Shown one piece after another: positions 14,904 through 22,226 of a stretch of 44,230 bases of DNA. Positions within the stretch are counted from its first letter, which is position 1, and each line of letters starts with the position of its first letter. A program made the position numbers and the translations under genes. This stretch comes from Lentisphaerota bacterium (GTDB lineage Bacteria > Verrucomicrobiota > Lentisphaeria > Victivallales > UBA1829), in NCBI GenBank assembly GCA_015061565.1, contig SUWI01000014.1, positions 1 through 44,230 of the forward strand, read 5' to 3'. The notes beneath the pieces are model-generated. The model was given only the letters and a program-made list of their open reading frames with translations, was not told the origin of the DNA and ran no database searches.

Positions 14904-16019
14904 TTACAGGGCGCTGCGCACGATTTTCCTGATCGTTTCGATGGTCTCCGCATCCAGGTAGGGATGCATCGGCAGCGCGAAAATATCTTCGGCGATGGCT
15001 TCCGCAACGGGCATGTCGCCTTTTTTGTATCCGAGATATTCCATGGCCTTGAGCAGGTGCATCGGGATTGGATAATAACGTGCGGACGGGATGCCGCCTT
15101 CCTTGAGCGCGGCCTGGATCTTCGCGAAATCTTTGGACCGCGGGCAGTACTGGGCCCAGACCGACACGCAGTCCTTGGCCACGGCCGGGATCTGCACCAG
15201 GCCCGCCAGCGCTTTGGCATAGTTGGCCGCCACGGTCTGACGCAGTTCGATCTCTTCCTTGAACAGGGTCAGTTTCTGCAGCAGGACCGCCGCCTGAATG
15301 GTGTCGAGACGCGCATTCAGTCCGATCAGGACATTGTCGTATTTGTCGCCCCCGCGGCCGTGCACGAGGATGGAGAACATGCGGTCATACAGCGCTTTGT
15401 CATTGGTGAACACCGCACCGCCGTCGCCGTAGCAGCCGAGGGGTTTGGCGGGGAAGAAACTGGTGCAGCCGATGGTGCCGAACGAGGGAACGCGTTTGCC
15501 TTTGTAAAGTGCGCCCATGGATTGTGCGCCGTCTTCCACGATCGGCAGGCCGAATTCCTTCGCGATGGCCGTGATGGCATCGTAATCGCAGCTCTGACCG
15601 AAAATATCCACCGGGACGATGGCTTTCAGGTTCAGTTTACCTTCGGCGCGGACTTTCACAATGGCGTCGCGCAGTTTCGCCGGATCCATGTTGTAGGTCA
15701 CCGGATCGACATCCACGAAAACGGGCGTGGCACCGGTCAGCGCGATCATTTCGACCGTGGCGAAAAAGGTAAAGGGCGTAGTGAAGACGGCGTCCCCGGT
15801 CTTGAATCCGAGCGCCATATAAGCCATCAGCAGGGCATCGGTCCCGCTGGAACAGGCCAGACAGTATTTCGTCCCGGCGAGTTCGGCCAGCTGTTTTTCG
15901 AGTTCCGCCACTTCCGGACCGAGGATATACTGCCCATGTTCGAGCACGTTTTTGATGGCCTTGTCGACCTGGCTTTCGATCCGCCGGTACTGTTTTTTCA
16001 AATCGATGAACGGGATCAT
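14904..16019 (-). CDS. DegT/DnrJ/EryC1/StrS-family sugar aminotransferase
   Basis: The 371-residue protein is a PLP-dependent aminotransferase for nucleotide-linked keto-sugars. Seen are the N-terminal I-P-F-I-D-L-K-K-Q-Y, the G-T-D-A-L-L cofactor-phosphate loop (about residue 60), V-E-D-G-A-Q-S-M-G with the pyridine-binding Asp, and S-F-F-P-A-K-P-L-G-C-Y-G-D-G-G with the Schiff-base Lys (about 189). The sequence is closest in style to WbpE-type enzymes that aminate UDP-3-keto-hexuronates for surface glycans, but the exact sugar cannot be told. It is followed 29 bp later by nadE. A possible minus-strand promoter TTGCAA-17-TATGTT lies in the AT-rich region at about 16070-16100. Confidence 0.92.
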   Translation of the reverse strand: MIPFIDLKKQYRRIESQVDKAIKNVLEHGQYILGPEVAELEKQLAELAGTKYCLACSSGTDALLMAYMALGFKTGDAVFTTPFTFFATVEMIALTGATPVFVDVDPVTYNMDPAKLRDAIVKVRAEGKLNLKAIVPVDIFGQSCDYDAITAIAKEFGLPIVEDGAQSMGALYKGKRVPSFGTIGCTSFFPAKPLGCYGDGGAVFTNDKALYDRMFSILVHGRGGDKYDNVLIGLNARLDTIQAAVLLQKLTLFKEEIELRQTVAANYAKALAGLVQIPAVAKDCVSVWAQYCPRSKDFAKIQAALKEGGIPSARYYPIPMHLLKAMEYLGYKKGDMPVAEAIAEDIFALPMHPYLDAETIETIRKIVRSAL

Positions 16020-16132
16020 GGTTTCCTATGTCTCCTTGTCTTGAATTATTCCGGTTAAATAATATGACAAGTAACATATCATAAAAATGATGTAATTGCA
16101 AGCTAAAAAAGAAAGATAACCGGCAAATCTGT

Positions 16133-16296
16133 TTATCGGACGGTCAGCGTCACATTGCGTTTGGCCAGATAGCTCCGGCCATGATACACGACCGTGGTCA
16201 GGAAAACGGCAGGCACCCGGTCGTTGTAATGGAGCGTCTTGAGCCGGGCGGCCAGGTCATTGGAATTGCGGATCGCATCGGATCCGAGTTTCAGCA
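16133..16296 (-). pseudogene. Displaced copy of the 3' end of the htrA-like gene
   Basis: These 164 bp match the last 164 bp of the protease gene at 18053-18216 with 11 mismatches, ending on the same codon position and stop. The first 61 bp of the gene-sense fragment (16236-16296) are identical to 18156-18216; all mismatches are nearer the stop, and most leave the protein unchanged (one His for Arg). It lacks any start or 5' part. It directly abuts the stop of the repressor gene at 16299. This is what is left of the host gene's original end, or of the incoming copy, after an integration. Confidence 0.88.
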
Positions 16297-16298
16297 AC

Positions 16299-16643
16299 TT
16301 ACTTCTTATGTTTTGCCGGCAGCTCAACCGCATAGGGAAAATTCGCAGAAATCATCGCAAGTACTTTGATTTTATCTGTTTCACTCAAGCGGCCCAAGGC
16401 GTTGAAGATTTCTTTTTCCAAAGGGGATTCGGCATCGTTCAGTCCGAATGGCAGAACCACCAGATCCGGAAAAATTCTCTCCATGGTTTCCAGCGGCAGC
16501 CGGCTGGTTTTCCTGCCGCTGATGATTCCGCTCAAATAGGATTGGGTCAATCCGACTTTTCGTGCATAATTGACTTGAGAGCTTCCGCCTTTTGCCCAGC
16601 ACAATTGCTGCAATGCTTTCTTGATCCGGTCGCAGTTGTCCAT
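16299..16643 (-). CDS. XRE-like HTH repressor in the htrA-linked insert
   Basis: The 114-residue protein starts at 16643, where GGAG lies 8 nt upstream; a longer frame from 16694 lacks such a site. A helix-turn-helix spans about residues 20-50 (S-Q-V-N-Y-A-R-K-V-G-L-T-Q-S-Y-L-S-G-I-I-S-G-R). The rest is helical (PLEKEIFNALGRLSETDKIKVLAMI) and may dimerise. It resembles the prophage repressor at 4688-5170 in the HTH and the following R-x-F-P. It lies between two copies of the htrA 3' end, divergent from the phosphoesterase gene, and presumably controls the AT-rich intergenic region with its paired direct repeats. Confidence 0.75.
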   Translation of the reverse strand: MDNCDRIKKALQQLCWAKGGSSQVNYARKVGLTQSYLSGIISGRKTSRLPLETMERIFPDLVVLPFGLNDAESPLEKEIFNALGRLSETDKIKVLAMISANFPYAVELPAKHKK

Positions 16644-16671
16644 AAGTTGCTCTCCTGATAAACATTGATTG

Positions 16672-16892
16672 CGGACGGTTATATTTTCAGCCAATATATC
16701 TTTCCCTCAGGCAAAAATAAATCTTTTCTGATTTGATATTTGACTTTTTATTTCTATTGGTATATATTATTTCTATTGGTAATAAAAAACTCGACTGCCA
16801 GCCGGAAGGACGGCTTGAGATATACAGCGCAGCAGCCGACATGCTAAAAATCGTCAGGTTATGACACAGTGGATGAAAACCGGACGGTTATA
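16672..16892. promoter_or_regulatory. AT-rich divergent control region with two sets of direct repeats
   Basis: TATTTCTATTGGTA occurs at 16749-16762 and again at 16768-16781, 19 bp apart. CGGACGGTTATA occurs at 16672-16683 and 16881-16892, framing the region, the second overlapping the palindrome GGTTATAACC (16886-16895). The region separates the repressor (16643) from the phosphoesterase (16937) and is much richer in A/T than the surroundings. Operator function is inferred. Confidence 0.5.
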
Positions 16893-16936
16893 ACCAGAAA
16901 GAATAAAATTTTCTTATGGAAATCGGGAGAGTTAAA

Positions 16937-18031
16937 ATGACAAAACTGTTCGTCTTAATCGTTTTCACATTGTATTTCACCGTCTTCGGCCTTGTGGCAA
17001 ATGAAGCAGAAATCACCTACCGTCTTCTAGTTCTCGGGGATATTCATTATACAAATCAGAGGTATAATCCGTTGCCATATCCGAAAAAACAACGCTCAAT
17101 CAACAAATATATCAGCATGTGGAGGAAAAAGTCTCCGGAGCTGCTCTCGGCGGCCCGCAAACAAATAAAATCAGAACCGGTAAAGGGGGTGCTTCAGCTC
17201 GGAGATTTGACCAATGGTGAATGTGAATCGGAGCTTTTGCACGAACAGATGTTCAGATATGCATTCCAGACATTGAAAAATTACTTCCCGAATGAGCCTC
17301 TTTATACGGTGATCGGCAATCATGATGTGCGTCAGCGCCATAGTGAAAGTATGGGACCTGTGCGCAAAGTTCTGCTCCCCCGTCAGGCAAAAGAATTGGA
17401 TCGGAAAACATTGAAAAACGGGAATTATTGTTTCTGCATCGGACCGGATTTATTTGTCGCAGTTGACTGTTTCGAAAAAGCAGAAAAAGTATCGGCTTTT
17501 CTCCGAAAAACCCTGGCGGACCATCCGAAAACGAGATACGTCTTTCTGCTGACCCACTATCCCCTTTTTCCGGCGGCTGACCGGAGTCCGCTGACATTGA
17601 TTCCCCATTATCCGGAAATTGCCGCCATGTTGGAGAAAAAACGTGCCTTTGTGCTGGCTGCACACACCCATCAGTTTTCACGGATCACCCGGTCGACCAA
17701 AAATGGGAAGATCACGCAGATCGTCTTTACCAGCGTGGGGGAAGACTGGCATAACGGTCGGTTGATCCGAAAGTTTTTTGGCAATTCATTGTCCGAAAAA
17801 TGCAACTGGGATCAATATCTGAAGATGACCAAAAAAAGACTTTTTTCCAGTAAACACGGCCAGGCTCTGCTTGAAGAATTATCAGAAATTGAATCCGCCG
17901 GGAAATACGATGGGGAGTTTTTCTTCCGCAAATCCGGTTTTGCCATACTGAATATTTCAGACCGGAATATCGAGGTCAGAATCTATTTGGATGACAGCGG
18001 GAAACCGGCCAGGATCCTCCAACTGAAGTAA
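16937..18031 (+). CDS. Secreted calcineurin-like metallophosphoesterase
   Basis: The 364-residue protein starts at 16937 behind GGGAG with a signal peptide (MTKLFVLIVFTLYFTVFGLVA). All metal-binding blocks of the calcineurin-like fold are present: G-D-I-H (about residue 33), G-D-L-T-N-G-E, G-N-H-D, T-H-Y-P and A-A-H-T-H-Q. It would cleave a phosphate ester outside the cytoplasmic membrane; the substrate is not evident. Base composition and codon use (many AAA, TTT, TAT) are more A/T-rich than the flanking genes, consistent with import. It lies within the segment bracketed by the duplicated htrA ends and runs convergently into htrA with a 21-bp gap. Confidence 0.88.
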   Translation: MTKLFVLIVFTLYFTVFGLVANEAEITYRLLVLGDIHYTNQRYNPLPYPKKQRSINKYISMWRKKSPELLSAARKQIKSEPVKGVLQLGDLTNGECESELLHEQMFRYAFQTLKNYFPNEPLYTVIGNHDVRQRHSESMGPVRKVLLPRQAKELDRKTLKNGNYCFCIGPDLFVAVDCFEKAEKVSAFLRKTLADHPKTRYVFLLTHYPLFPAADRSPLTLIPHYPEIAAMLEKKRAFVLAAHTHQFSRITRSTKNGKITQIVFTSVGEDWHNGRLIRKFFGNSLSEKCNWDQYLKMTKKRLFSSKHGQALLEELSEIESAGKYDGEFFFRKSGFAILNISDRNIEVRIYLDDSGKPARILQLK

Positions 18032-18052
18032 CCGGATCCGACACGAAAAACC

Positions 18053-18216
18053 TTACCGCACGGTCAGCGTCACATTGCGTTTGGCCAGATAGCTCCGGCC
18101 GCGGTAAACCACCGTGGTCAGGAAAACGGCGGGCACGCGGTCGTTGTAATGAAGGGTCTTGAGCCGGGCGGCCAGGTCATTGGAATTGCGGATCGCATCG
18201 GATCCGAGTTTCAGCA
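18053..18216. repeat. htrA 3'-end direct repeat, copy within the intact gene
   Basis: Same 164 bp as 16133-16296 at 153/164 identity, in direct orientation 1.92 kb apart. The 61 bp 18156-18216 are identical in both copies and are the likely crossover core. Confidence 0.9.
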
Positions 18217-19462
18217 GCAGATCGCCGCGGCGGATCTCCGGCGGCGTGTCGGCCATCCGGTCCGCGACCAGCAGCCCCGAATCCAGGGGATATCCCAGTT
18301 CCCGGGTCAGGGCGGGCGTCAGCGGGGTCAGGTTCAGCGCCAGTTTTTCCTTCGCCGTCTGCAGCGGATCGCCGGACAGCAGCGGCGCCACGGTCAGGTG
18401 AAAAGTTCCGCCGGAAGTTTCCAGGGTGACCGCATCGTTTTTTCTGAGCCGGATCAGCCTCCGGCTCAGGGCCAGCAGATCGGGCGTTTTTCTGCCGTTG
18501 AAGCGGATGATGCGGAGACCTTTGCGCAAGCCGGCACGCGCCGCGGGAGAACCGGGCAGGATATCGCCGATCACGATCATCCGCTGTCCGAGTTCGTCTT
18601 TCCGCCAGGCGGGCACGATCCCCAGCGAACACAGACCGAACCGCTCGGGCAGCATCCATTTCGCCAGCAGGTTTTCGATCCGGGAAAGCGGAATGGCAAA
18701 CCCGATCCCCGGCGCATTTTCGTAGGAGGACATGTTCATGCCGATCATTTCGCCGTCGATGTTGATCAGGGGACCGCCGCTGTTGCCCGGATAAACGATC
18801 GCATCGGTCTGCAGGATATCGGAGAAAATCACTTTGCCATGATAGGTGAAACGGCGGCGGGTGCCGCTGAGGGCGCCGACCGTGATCGAACTGTCCAGCC
18901 CGAACGGATTGCCCACGGCAATGACGGTTTCCCCCAGATACAGCCGGCCGGAATTGTCGCAGCGGATGGACGGCAGATTCGGCGGCGGATCGCTGATCTT
19001 CAGCAGGGCGATATCGTTCACCGGATCGTCCGCGATGATCTCCGCCCCGTAATTTTTACCGCCGTTCAAAGTGATCATGATCCTGGCGGCGCGGTCCACT
19101 ACATGGGCATTGGTCACGATCAGTCCGGAAGGATCGATGATGCAGCCGCTGCCGAGCGAATAGCCGGCGGCGCTTTTCTGCGAACGCAGGAATTTGTCGA
19201 ACAGCTGCTGCAGGATGCTGAAATCGCCGGAATCGTCCATGTTTTCATTGTCCAGCACCTTTTCCGTGCTGATATTGACCACCGCGGGCAGCGCTTTTTC
19301 GATTGCCCGGACCACCTCGTTGCGGCGGCGGGACTGCCCGATTTTCAGCAGACGGCCCGGCCGCTCCGGTTCAGCTGCGGTCCGGTGATGGTACAGGATG
19401 GCGGCAAATATCAAAATAATTGCAAAACAAATCAGAAAAAAACTTGATTTTTTGACATTCAC
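18053..19462 (-). CDS. HtrA/Deg-like membrane-anchored serine protease
   Basis: The 469-residue protein has an N-terminal membrane anchor (about residues 8-25), a trypsin-like domain with the catalytic His (T-N-A-H-V-V), Asp (V-N-D-I-A-L-L-K) and Ser (G-N-S-G-G-P-L-I), and two C-terminal PDZ-like regions (A-A-R-A-G-L-R-K-G-L, and I-R-R-G-D-L-L-L). HtrA proteases clear or sense misfolded envelope proteins. The start is a GTG at 19462 behind GAGAGGAA; the nearby ATG is out of frame. The last 54 codons are duplicated at 16133-16296, so the present C-terminus may have been supplied by an integrated element. It is divergent from the DUF2851 gene with about 59 bp between. Confidence 0.92.
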   Translation of the reverse strand: MNVKKSSFFLICFAIILIFAAILYHHRTAAEPERPGRLLKIGQSRRRNEVVRAIEKALPAVVNISTEKVLDNENMDDSGDFSILQQLFDKFLRSQKSAAGYSLGSGCIIDPSGLIVTNAHVVDRAARIMITLNGGKNYGAEIIADDPVNDIALLKISDPPPNLPSIRCDNSGRLYLGETVIAVGNPFGLDSSITVGALSGTRRRFTYHGKVIFSDILQTDAIVYPGNSGGPLINIDGEMIGMNMSSYENAPGIGFAIPLSRIENLLAKWMLPERFGLCSLGIVPAWRKDELGQRMIVIGDILPGSPAARAGLRKGLRIIRFNGRKTPDLLALSRRLIRLRKNDAVTLETSGGTFHLTVAPLLSGDPLQTAKEKLALNLTPLTPALTRELGYPLDSGLLVADRMADTPPEIRRGDLLLKLGSDAIRNSNDLAARLKTLHYNDRVPAVFLTTVVYRGRSYLAKRNVTLTVR

Positions 19463-19521
19463 GGTGAATATTCCTCTCTGTTGTCATCCGGTAGCATAAA
19501 CCTTCGGACGGGAAAAAGCAA

Positions 19522-20862
19522 ATGGAAAATGAAAATAAATCGGATTCTTTTGTCATCCATGATCCGGAAGCGCTGTATGAGGCGGCCTTCCAGTCGTGCT
19601 GGGATCATCTGGCCGACGGGGCAGTGCTGACCGAATCCGGCGGGGCCCGCGTAGAGATCCTTTCCCGCGGCGAATGGAACCATGAAGCCGGTCCCGATTT
19701 CAAAAACGCCAAGATCCGTTATCAGGGCAAAATCCTGCGCGGCGACATCGAACTCCACCGGAAAAGTTCCGATTACATCCGCCACGGACATCTGGCCGAC
19801 GCCGCTTACGCCAATGTGATCCTGCATGTGGTGGAAGAGGACGACCTGTCCGGCCGAGAAGAAGGCAATGCGCTCGCCGATATCCCCGTCTGCCGCCTTT
19901 CTCCGGGAATGCTGGAACGGCGCGCCGGAAACATCTGCCGCTGCCGGATCTTCCCCTACATGGACCGCGGACAGCTCCGCAGTTTTTTCACCGACGCCGG
20001 CATGGAACGGATCCAGGCCAAAAGTACGGCCGTGCTGGAGACCCTGATCCGGTCAGGCTCCGGTCCCGCGTTCCGCCAGGTGCTCTTCCGCGCCGCCGGT
20101 TACAAACGCAATCAGGATGAATTCGCCGAACTGCTGCGGCGGCTCGAACCATATTCCCCCGAGGTTTTTCAGGCTCATTTCGAGGCACTGCTGTGGGGAG
20201 AGTCCACGCTGCTGCCGGATCCCGCCGAACTCGAACTGCCGGACCCGATCCGCAGCCGCGTCCGTCTGCTCTGGGATGAATTCTGGAGCCTGCGGCTCAC
20301 GGCCGCCCCGCCCATCAGCTGGAAAAGGGACGCCGTCCGGCCGCTCAATTCGCCCGAACGCCGCATCACCATGCTGGCGGAATTCCTGCGCCAGTTCTCC
20401 GCCGATCCCCTCCCCGCCCTGGCCGGTGAGCTCCGGAAACTGTCTCCCGAAATGTTTCTGAAGCAGCTCCGCAAAAAGCTGGTCTTCTCCGATCCGTTCT
20501 GGGATACGCATTGTTCCTTCCGGGCGGACGAACTTCCGAAAAAAGCGGCCGTCCTGGGTTCCGAACGGGCCGAAACGCTGCTGATCGACGTGTTTGTGCC
20601 GTCCCTGCTGGCCTTCGCCAAGCTGGACAATGATCCGGAACTGGAAAAGAAAGCGCTCGCCCTGCCTCTGCTGCTCAAAGCACAGAAAAACAACCGGGTC
20701 TTCAAAAATGCCGTCCGCCGCTGGTTCCCCGAAAACGATCCCCGGCTGGAGATCTTCGACAATGCCGCGGCCGTCCAGGGCTGTCTGCACATCCACAAAC
20801 GGTATTGCGCCGACACCGCCGGCGACTGCGTCTCCTGCCTGCTGGTCAATTCCGCCTTGTGA
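19522..20862 (+). CDS. DUF2851 family protein
   Basis: The 446-residue soluble protein fits DUF2851. Its N-terminal third carries the family core: L-S-R-G-E-W-N-H-E-A-G-P-D-F-K-N-A-K-I, then G-D-I-E-L-H-x-x-S-S-D-Y-I-x-H-G-H and A-Y-A-N-V-I-L-H-V-V (residues about 47-105). Acidic and His residues in these motifs resemble a nuclease-type active site, but the function is unestablished. The C-terminus ends in a Cys-rich tail (H-K-R-Y-C...C-V-S-C-L). Head-to-head with the htrA-like gene. Confidence 0.85.
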   Translation: MENENKSDSFVIHDPEALYEAAFQSCWDHLADGAVLTESGGARVEILSRGEWNHEAGPDFKNAKIRYQGKILRGDIELHRKSSDYIRHGHLADAAYANVILHVVEEDDLSGREEGNALADIPVCRLSPGMLERRAGNICRCRIFPYMDRGQLRSFFTDAGMERIQAKSTAVLETLIRSGSGPAFRQVLFRAAGYKRNQDEFAELLRRLEPYSPEVFQAHFEALLWGESTLLPDPAELELPDPIRSRVRLLWDEFWSLRLTAAPPISWKRDAVRPLNSPERRITMLAEFLRQFSADPLPALAGELRKLSPEMFLKQLRKKLVFSDPFWDTHCSFRADELPKKAAVLGSERAETLLIDVFVPSLLAFAKLDNDPELEKKALALPLLLKAQKNNRVFKNAVRRWFPENDPRLEIFDNAAAVQGCLHIHKRYCADTAGDCVSCLLVNSAL

Positions 20863-20895
20863 ACTGACCTTCCCCGTTTTTCCGGTTCCGGACCA

Positions 20896-20924
20896 TTGAC
20901 AACCCGGATGGGCGAATGTATATT
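20896..20924 (+). promoter_or_regulatory. Consensus sigma70 promoter for the PHP-domain gene
   Basis: Perfect TTGACA (20896-20901), 17-bp spacer and TATATT (20919-20924), about 38 nt before the ATG at 20962. It rules out the longer in-frame start at 20896. Confidence 0.85.
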
Positions 20925-20961
20925 ATCGCGCAATAATTTCAGAAAGGTAAATCCGCTGTTT

Positions 20962-21636
20962 ATGAAAATCGAACTGCATGCCCATTCCGCCGGCTTTTCC
21001 GTGTGCGGAAAACTCTCACTCGAAGAACTCATCTCCCTCTACAGCGCCAGGAAATACGACGTGCTCGTGCTGACCAACCATTTCAACAATATTTCCAAAG
21101 GTTACTATACGGACAACGGCGGCCGCGATTACCTGCAGGATTATCACGACTGGATCCGGCGGGCGCAGAAGATCGGCGCCGATAACCATTTGATCGTCCT
21201 CGGCGGATATGAACTGCGGTTCGATGAAAACGCCAACGACTATCTCGTGTTCGGCATGACCGAGGAATTCACGCACAGCTGTCCCGACCTTTTCACCATG
21301 GGTCCGGCGGCATTCGGCGACGTTGCCAGGGAAAACGGTTTCCTGTTCTATCAGGCCCATCCCTTCCGCAACGGCATGACCGTCATCGACCCGAAATATC
21401 TTTTCGGCATCGAAGTCCAGAATACGCATCCCAACCATGACAGCCGCAATGACATCGCCCTGGCCTGGGCGGAAAAACACAGTCTGCACAAAATCGCCGG
21501 TTCCGACTGCCATAGGACGGAACATGCCGGCACCAGCGCCATCGTCACGGATGACCAGATCCATGACATGGCCGATCTGGTCGAATGTCTGAAGAACGAC
21601 CGCTACACCATCATCGGCGAACCCCGCCAGGGGTAA
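20962..21636 (+). CDS. PHP-domain metal-dependent phosphoesterase
   Basis: The 224-residue protein has the PHP layout: H-A-H-S near the N-terminus, L-T-N-H-F-N (about residue 40), Y-E-L-R, Q-A-H-P-F-R (about 132) and G-S-D-C-H-R (about 184), giving the His/Asp set for a trinuclear metal site. PHP proteins of this small stand-alone type hydrolyse phosphoesters such as nucleotides or histidinol phosphate; the substrate is not evident here. The start at 20962 is set by the consensus promoter just upstream. It appears monocistronic. Confidence 0.9.
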   Translation: MKIELHAHSAGFSVCGKLSLEELISLYSARKYDVLVLTNHFNNISKGYYTDNGGRDYLQDYHDWIRRAQKIGADNHLIVLGGYELRFDENANDYLVFGMTEEFTHSCPDLFTMGPAAFGDVARENGFLFYQAHPFRNGMTVIDPKYLFGIEVQNTHPNHDSRNDIALAWAEKHSLHKIAGSDCHRTEHAGTSAIVTDDQIHDMADLVECLKNDRYTIIGEPRQG

Positions 21637-21765
21637 GATCCGCCCCGCCGGACCGGTGCGAAAACCGGGTTATCATGGGGCGAATGAGGCCTATGCGGCT
21701 CATGAACGGAGATTTACGGATGTTTACGGATATCTGGCAAGACATCATTTTGAATTTTTCAATGA

Positions 21766-21793
21766 TTGACAATTAGAGATTTGATGTTAAATT
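21766..21793 (+). promoter_or_regulatory. Predicted promoter of the small cassette gene
   Basis: TTGACA (21766-21771) and TAAATT (21788-21793) are 16 bp apart in AT-rich sequence about 30 nt before the ATG at 21824. Confidence 0.6.
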
Positions 21794-21823
21794 ATTAAAT
21801 GAATTGTTGGAGCAAACAAAAGA

Positions 21824-22036
21824 ATGGCAACAGTCGGAACAAACAATACCGGATCAGACAAAGTGTTTTCGAGAAATTATCTCCGAAGCATCAGTAAGTA
21901 TGAAGTCGTAACAATCTACCGGTCTATTTTTAAGGAGAGTCCTCATTGTCATTCAGATGAACCGGCATTGTGGGAATCCATTTATGATGCAATACTCACA
22001 GGGAAACCTCAGAAAATCGATCCTGCATGGGACTGA
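21824..22036 (+). CDS. Small hypothetical protein (70 aa) in a self-contained cassette
   Basis: A 70-residue soluble protein with no recognisable domain; TIYRSIFKESPHCHSDEPALWESIYDAI suggests helices with two His and a Cys close together. TTGGAG lies upstream of the ATG, at a rather long distance. It has its own promoter (TTGACA, 16 bp, TAAATT) and an intrinsic terminator 35 bp past its stop, and is flanked by inverted repeats. Codon use is more A/T-rich than that of its neighbours. The expression signals argue for a real gene despite its size. Confidence 0.6.
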   Translation: MATVGTNNTGSDKVFSRNYLRSISKYEVVTIYRSIFKESPHCHSDEPALWESIYDAILTGKPQKIDPAWD

Positions 22037-22071
22037 TTTATTCCTTTTGAAAAACTGATAACTCATTTCCG

Positions 22072-22102
22072 GCACACTGGTGAAACATCCAGTGTGCTTT
22101 TT
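22072..22102 (+). terminator. Rho-independent terminator of the small cassette gene
   Basis: Perfect 9-bp stem GCACACTGG / CCAGTGTGC with an 8-nt loop and five T. Confidence 0.92.
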
Positions 22103-22226
22103 CGTGCGTTTGCTTTCCTCATTCGCCTCATTCGACCCATTCGCCCCATGTTCGCACTGCAAACCGACGGTCCGCGCGGTGCAATCCTGACCGCGATCCC
22201 CCTGGAAAATCTTCAGTAAAGAAAAA

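Larger units (their letters stand above)
21674..22150. other. Mini-cassette framed by 13-bp inverted repeats
   Basis: CATGGGGCGAATG at 21674-21686 is repeated in inverted form as CATTCGCCCCATG at 22138-22150. Each end continues with degenerate copies of the same 9-10-bp words (GAATGAGGC left; CTCATTCGC, CATTCGACC right), and the left end is followed by TTTACGGAT twice. Between them sits one small gene with its own promoter and terminator. A mobile or captured cassette is inferred; no transposase is present. Confidence 0.5.

Noticed and set aside
13564-14961. A 465-codon open frame antisense to nadE
   Set aside because: nadE is complete with all catalytic motifs; the antisense frame crosses its start region and encodes a low-quality composition.
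18149-19447. A 432-codon open frame antisense to the htrA-like gene
   Set aside because: It mirrors the protease gene exactly and has no ribosome-binding site or domain.
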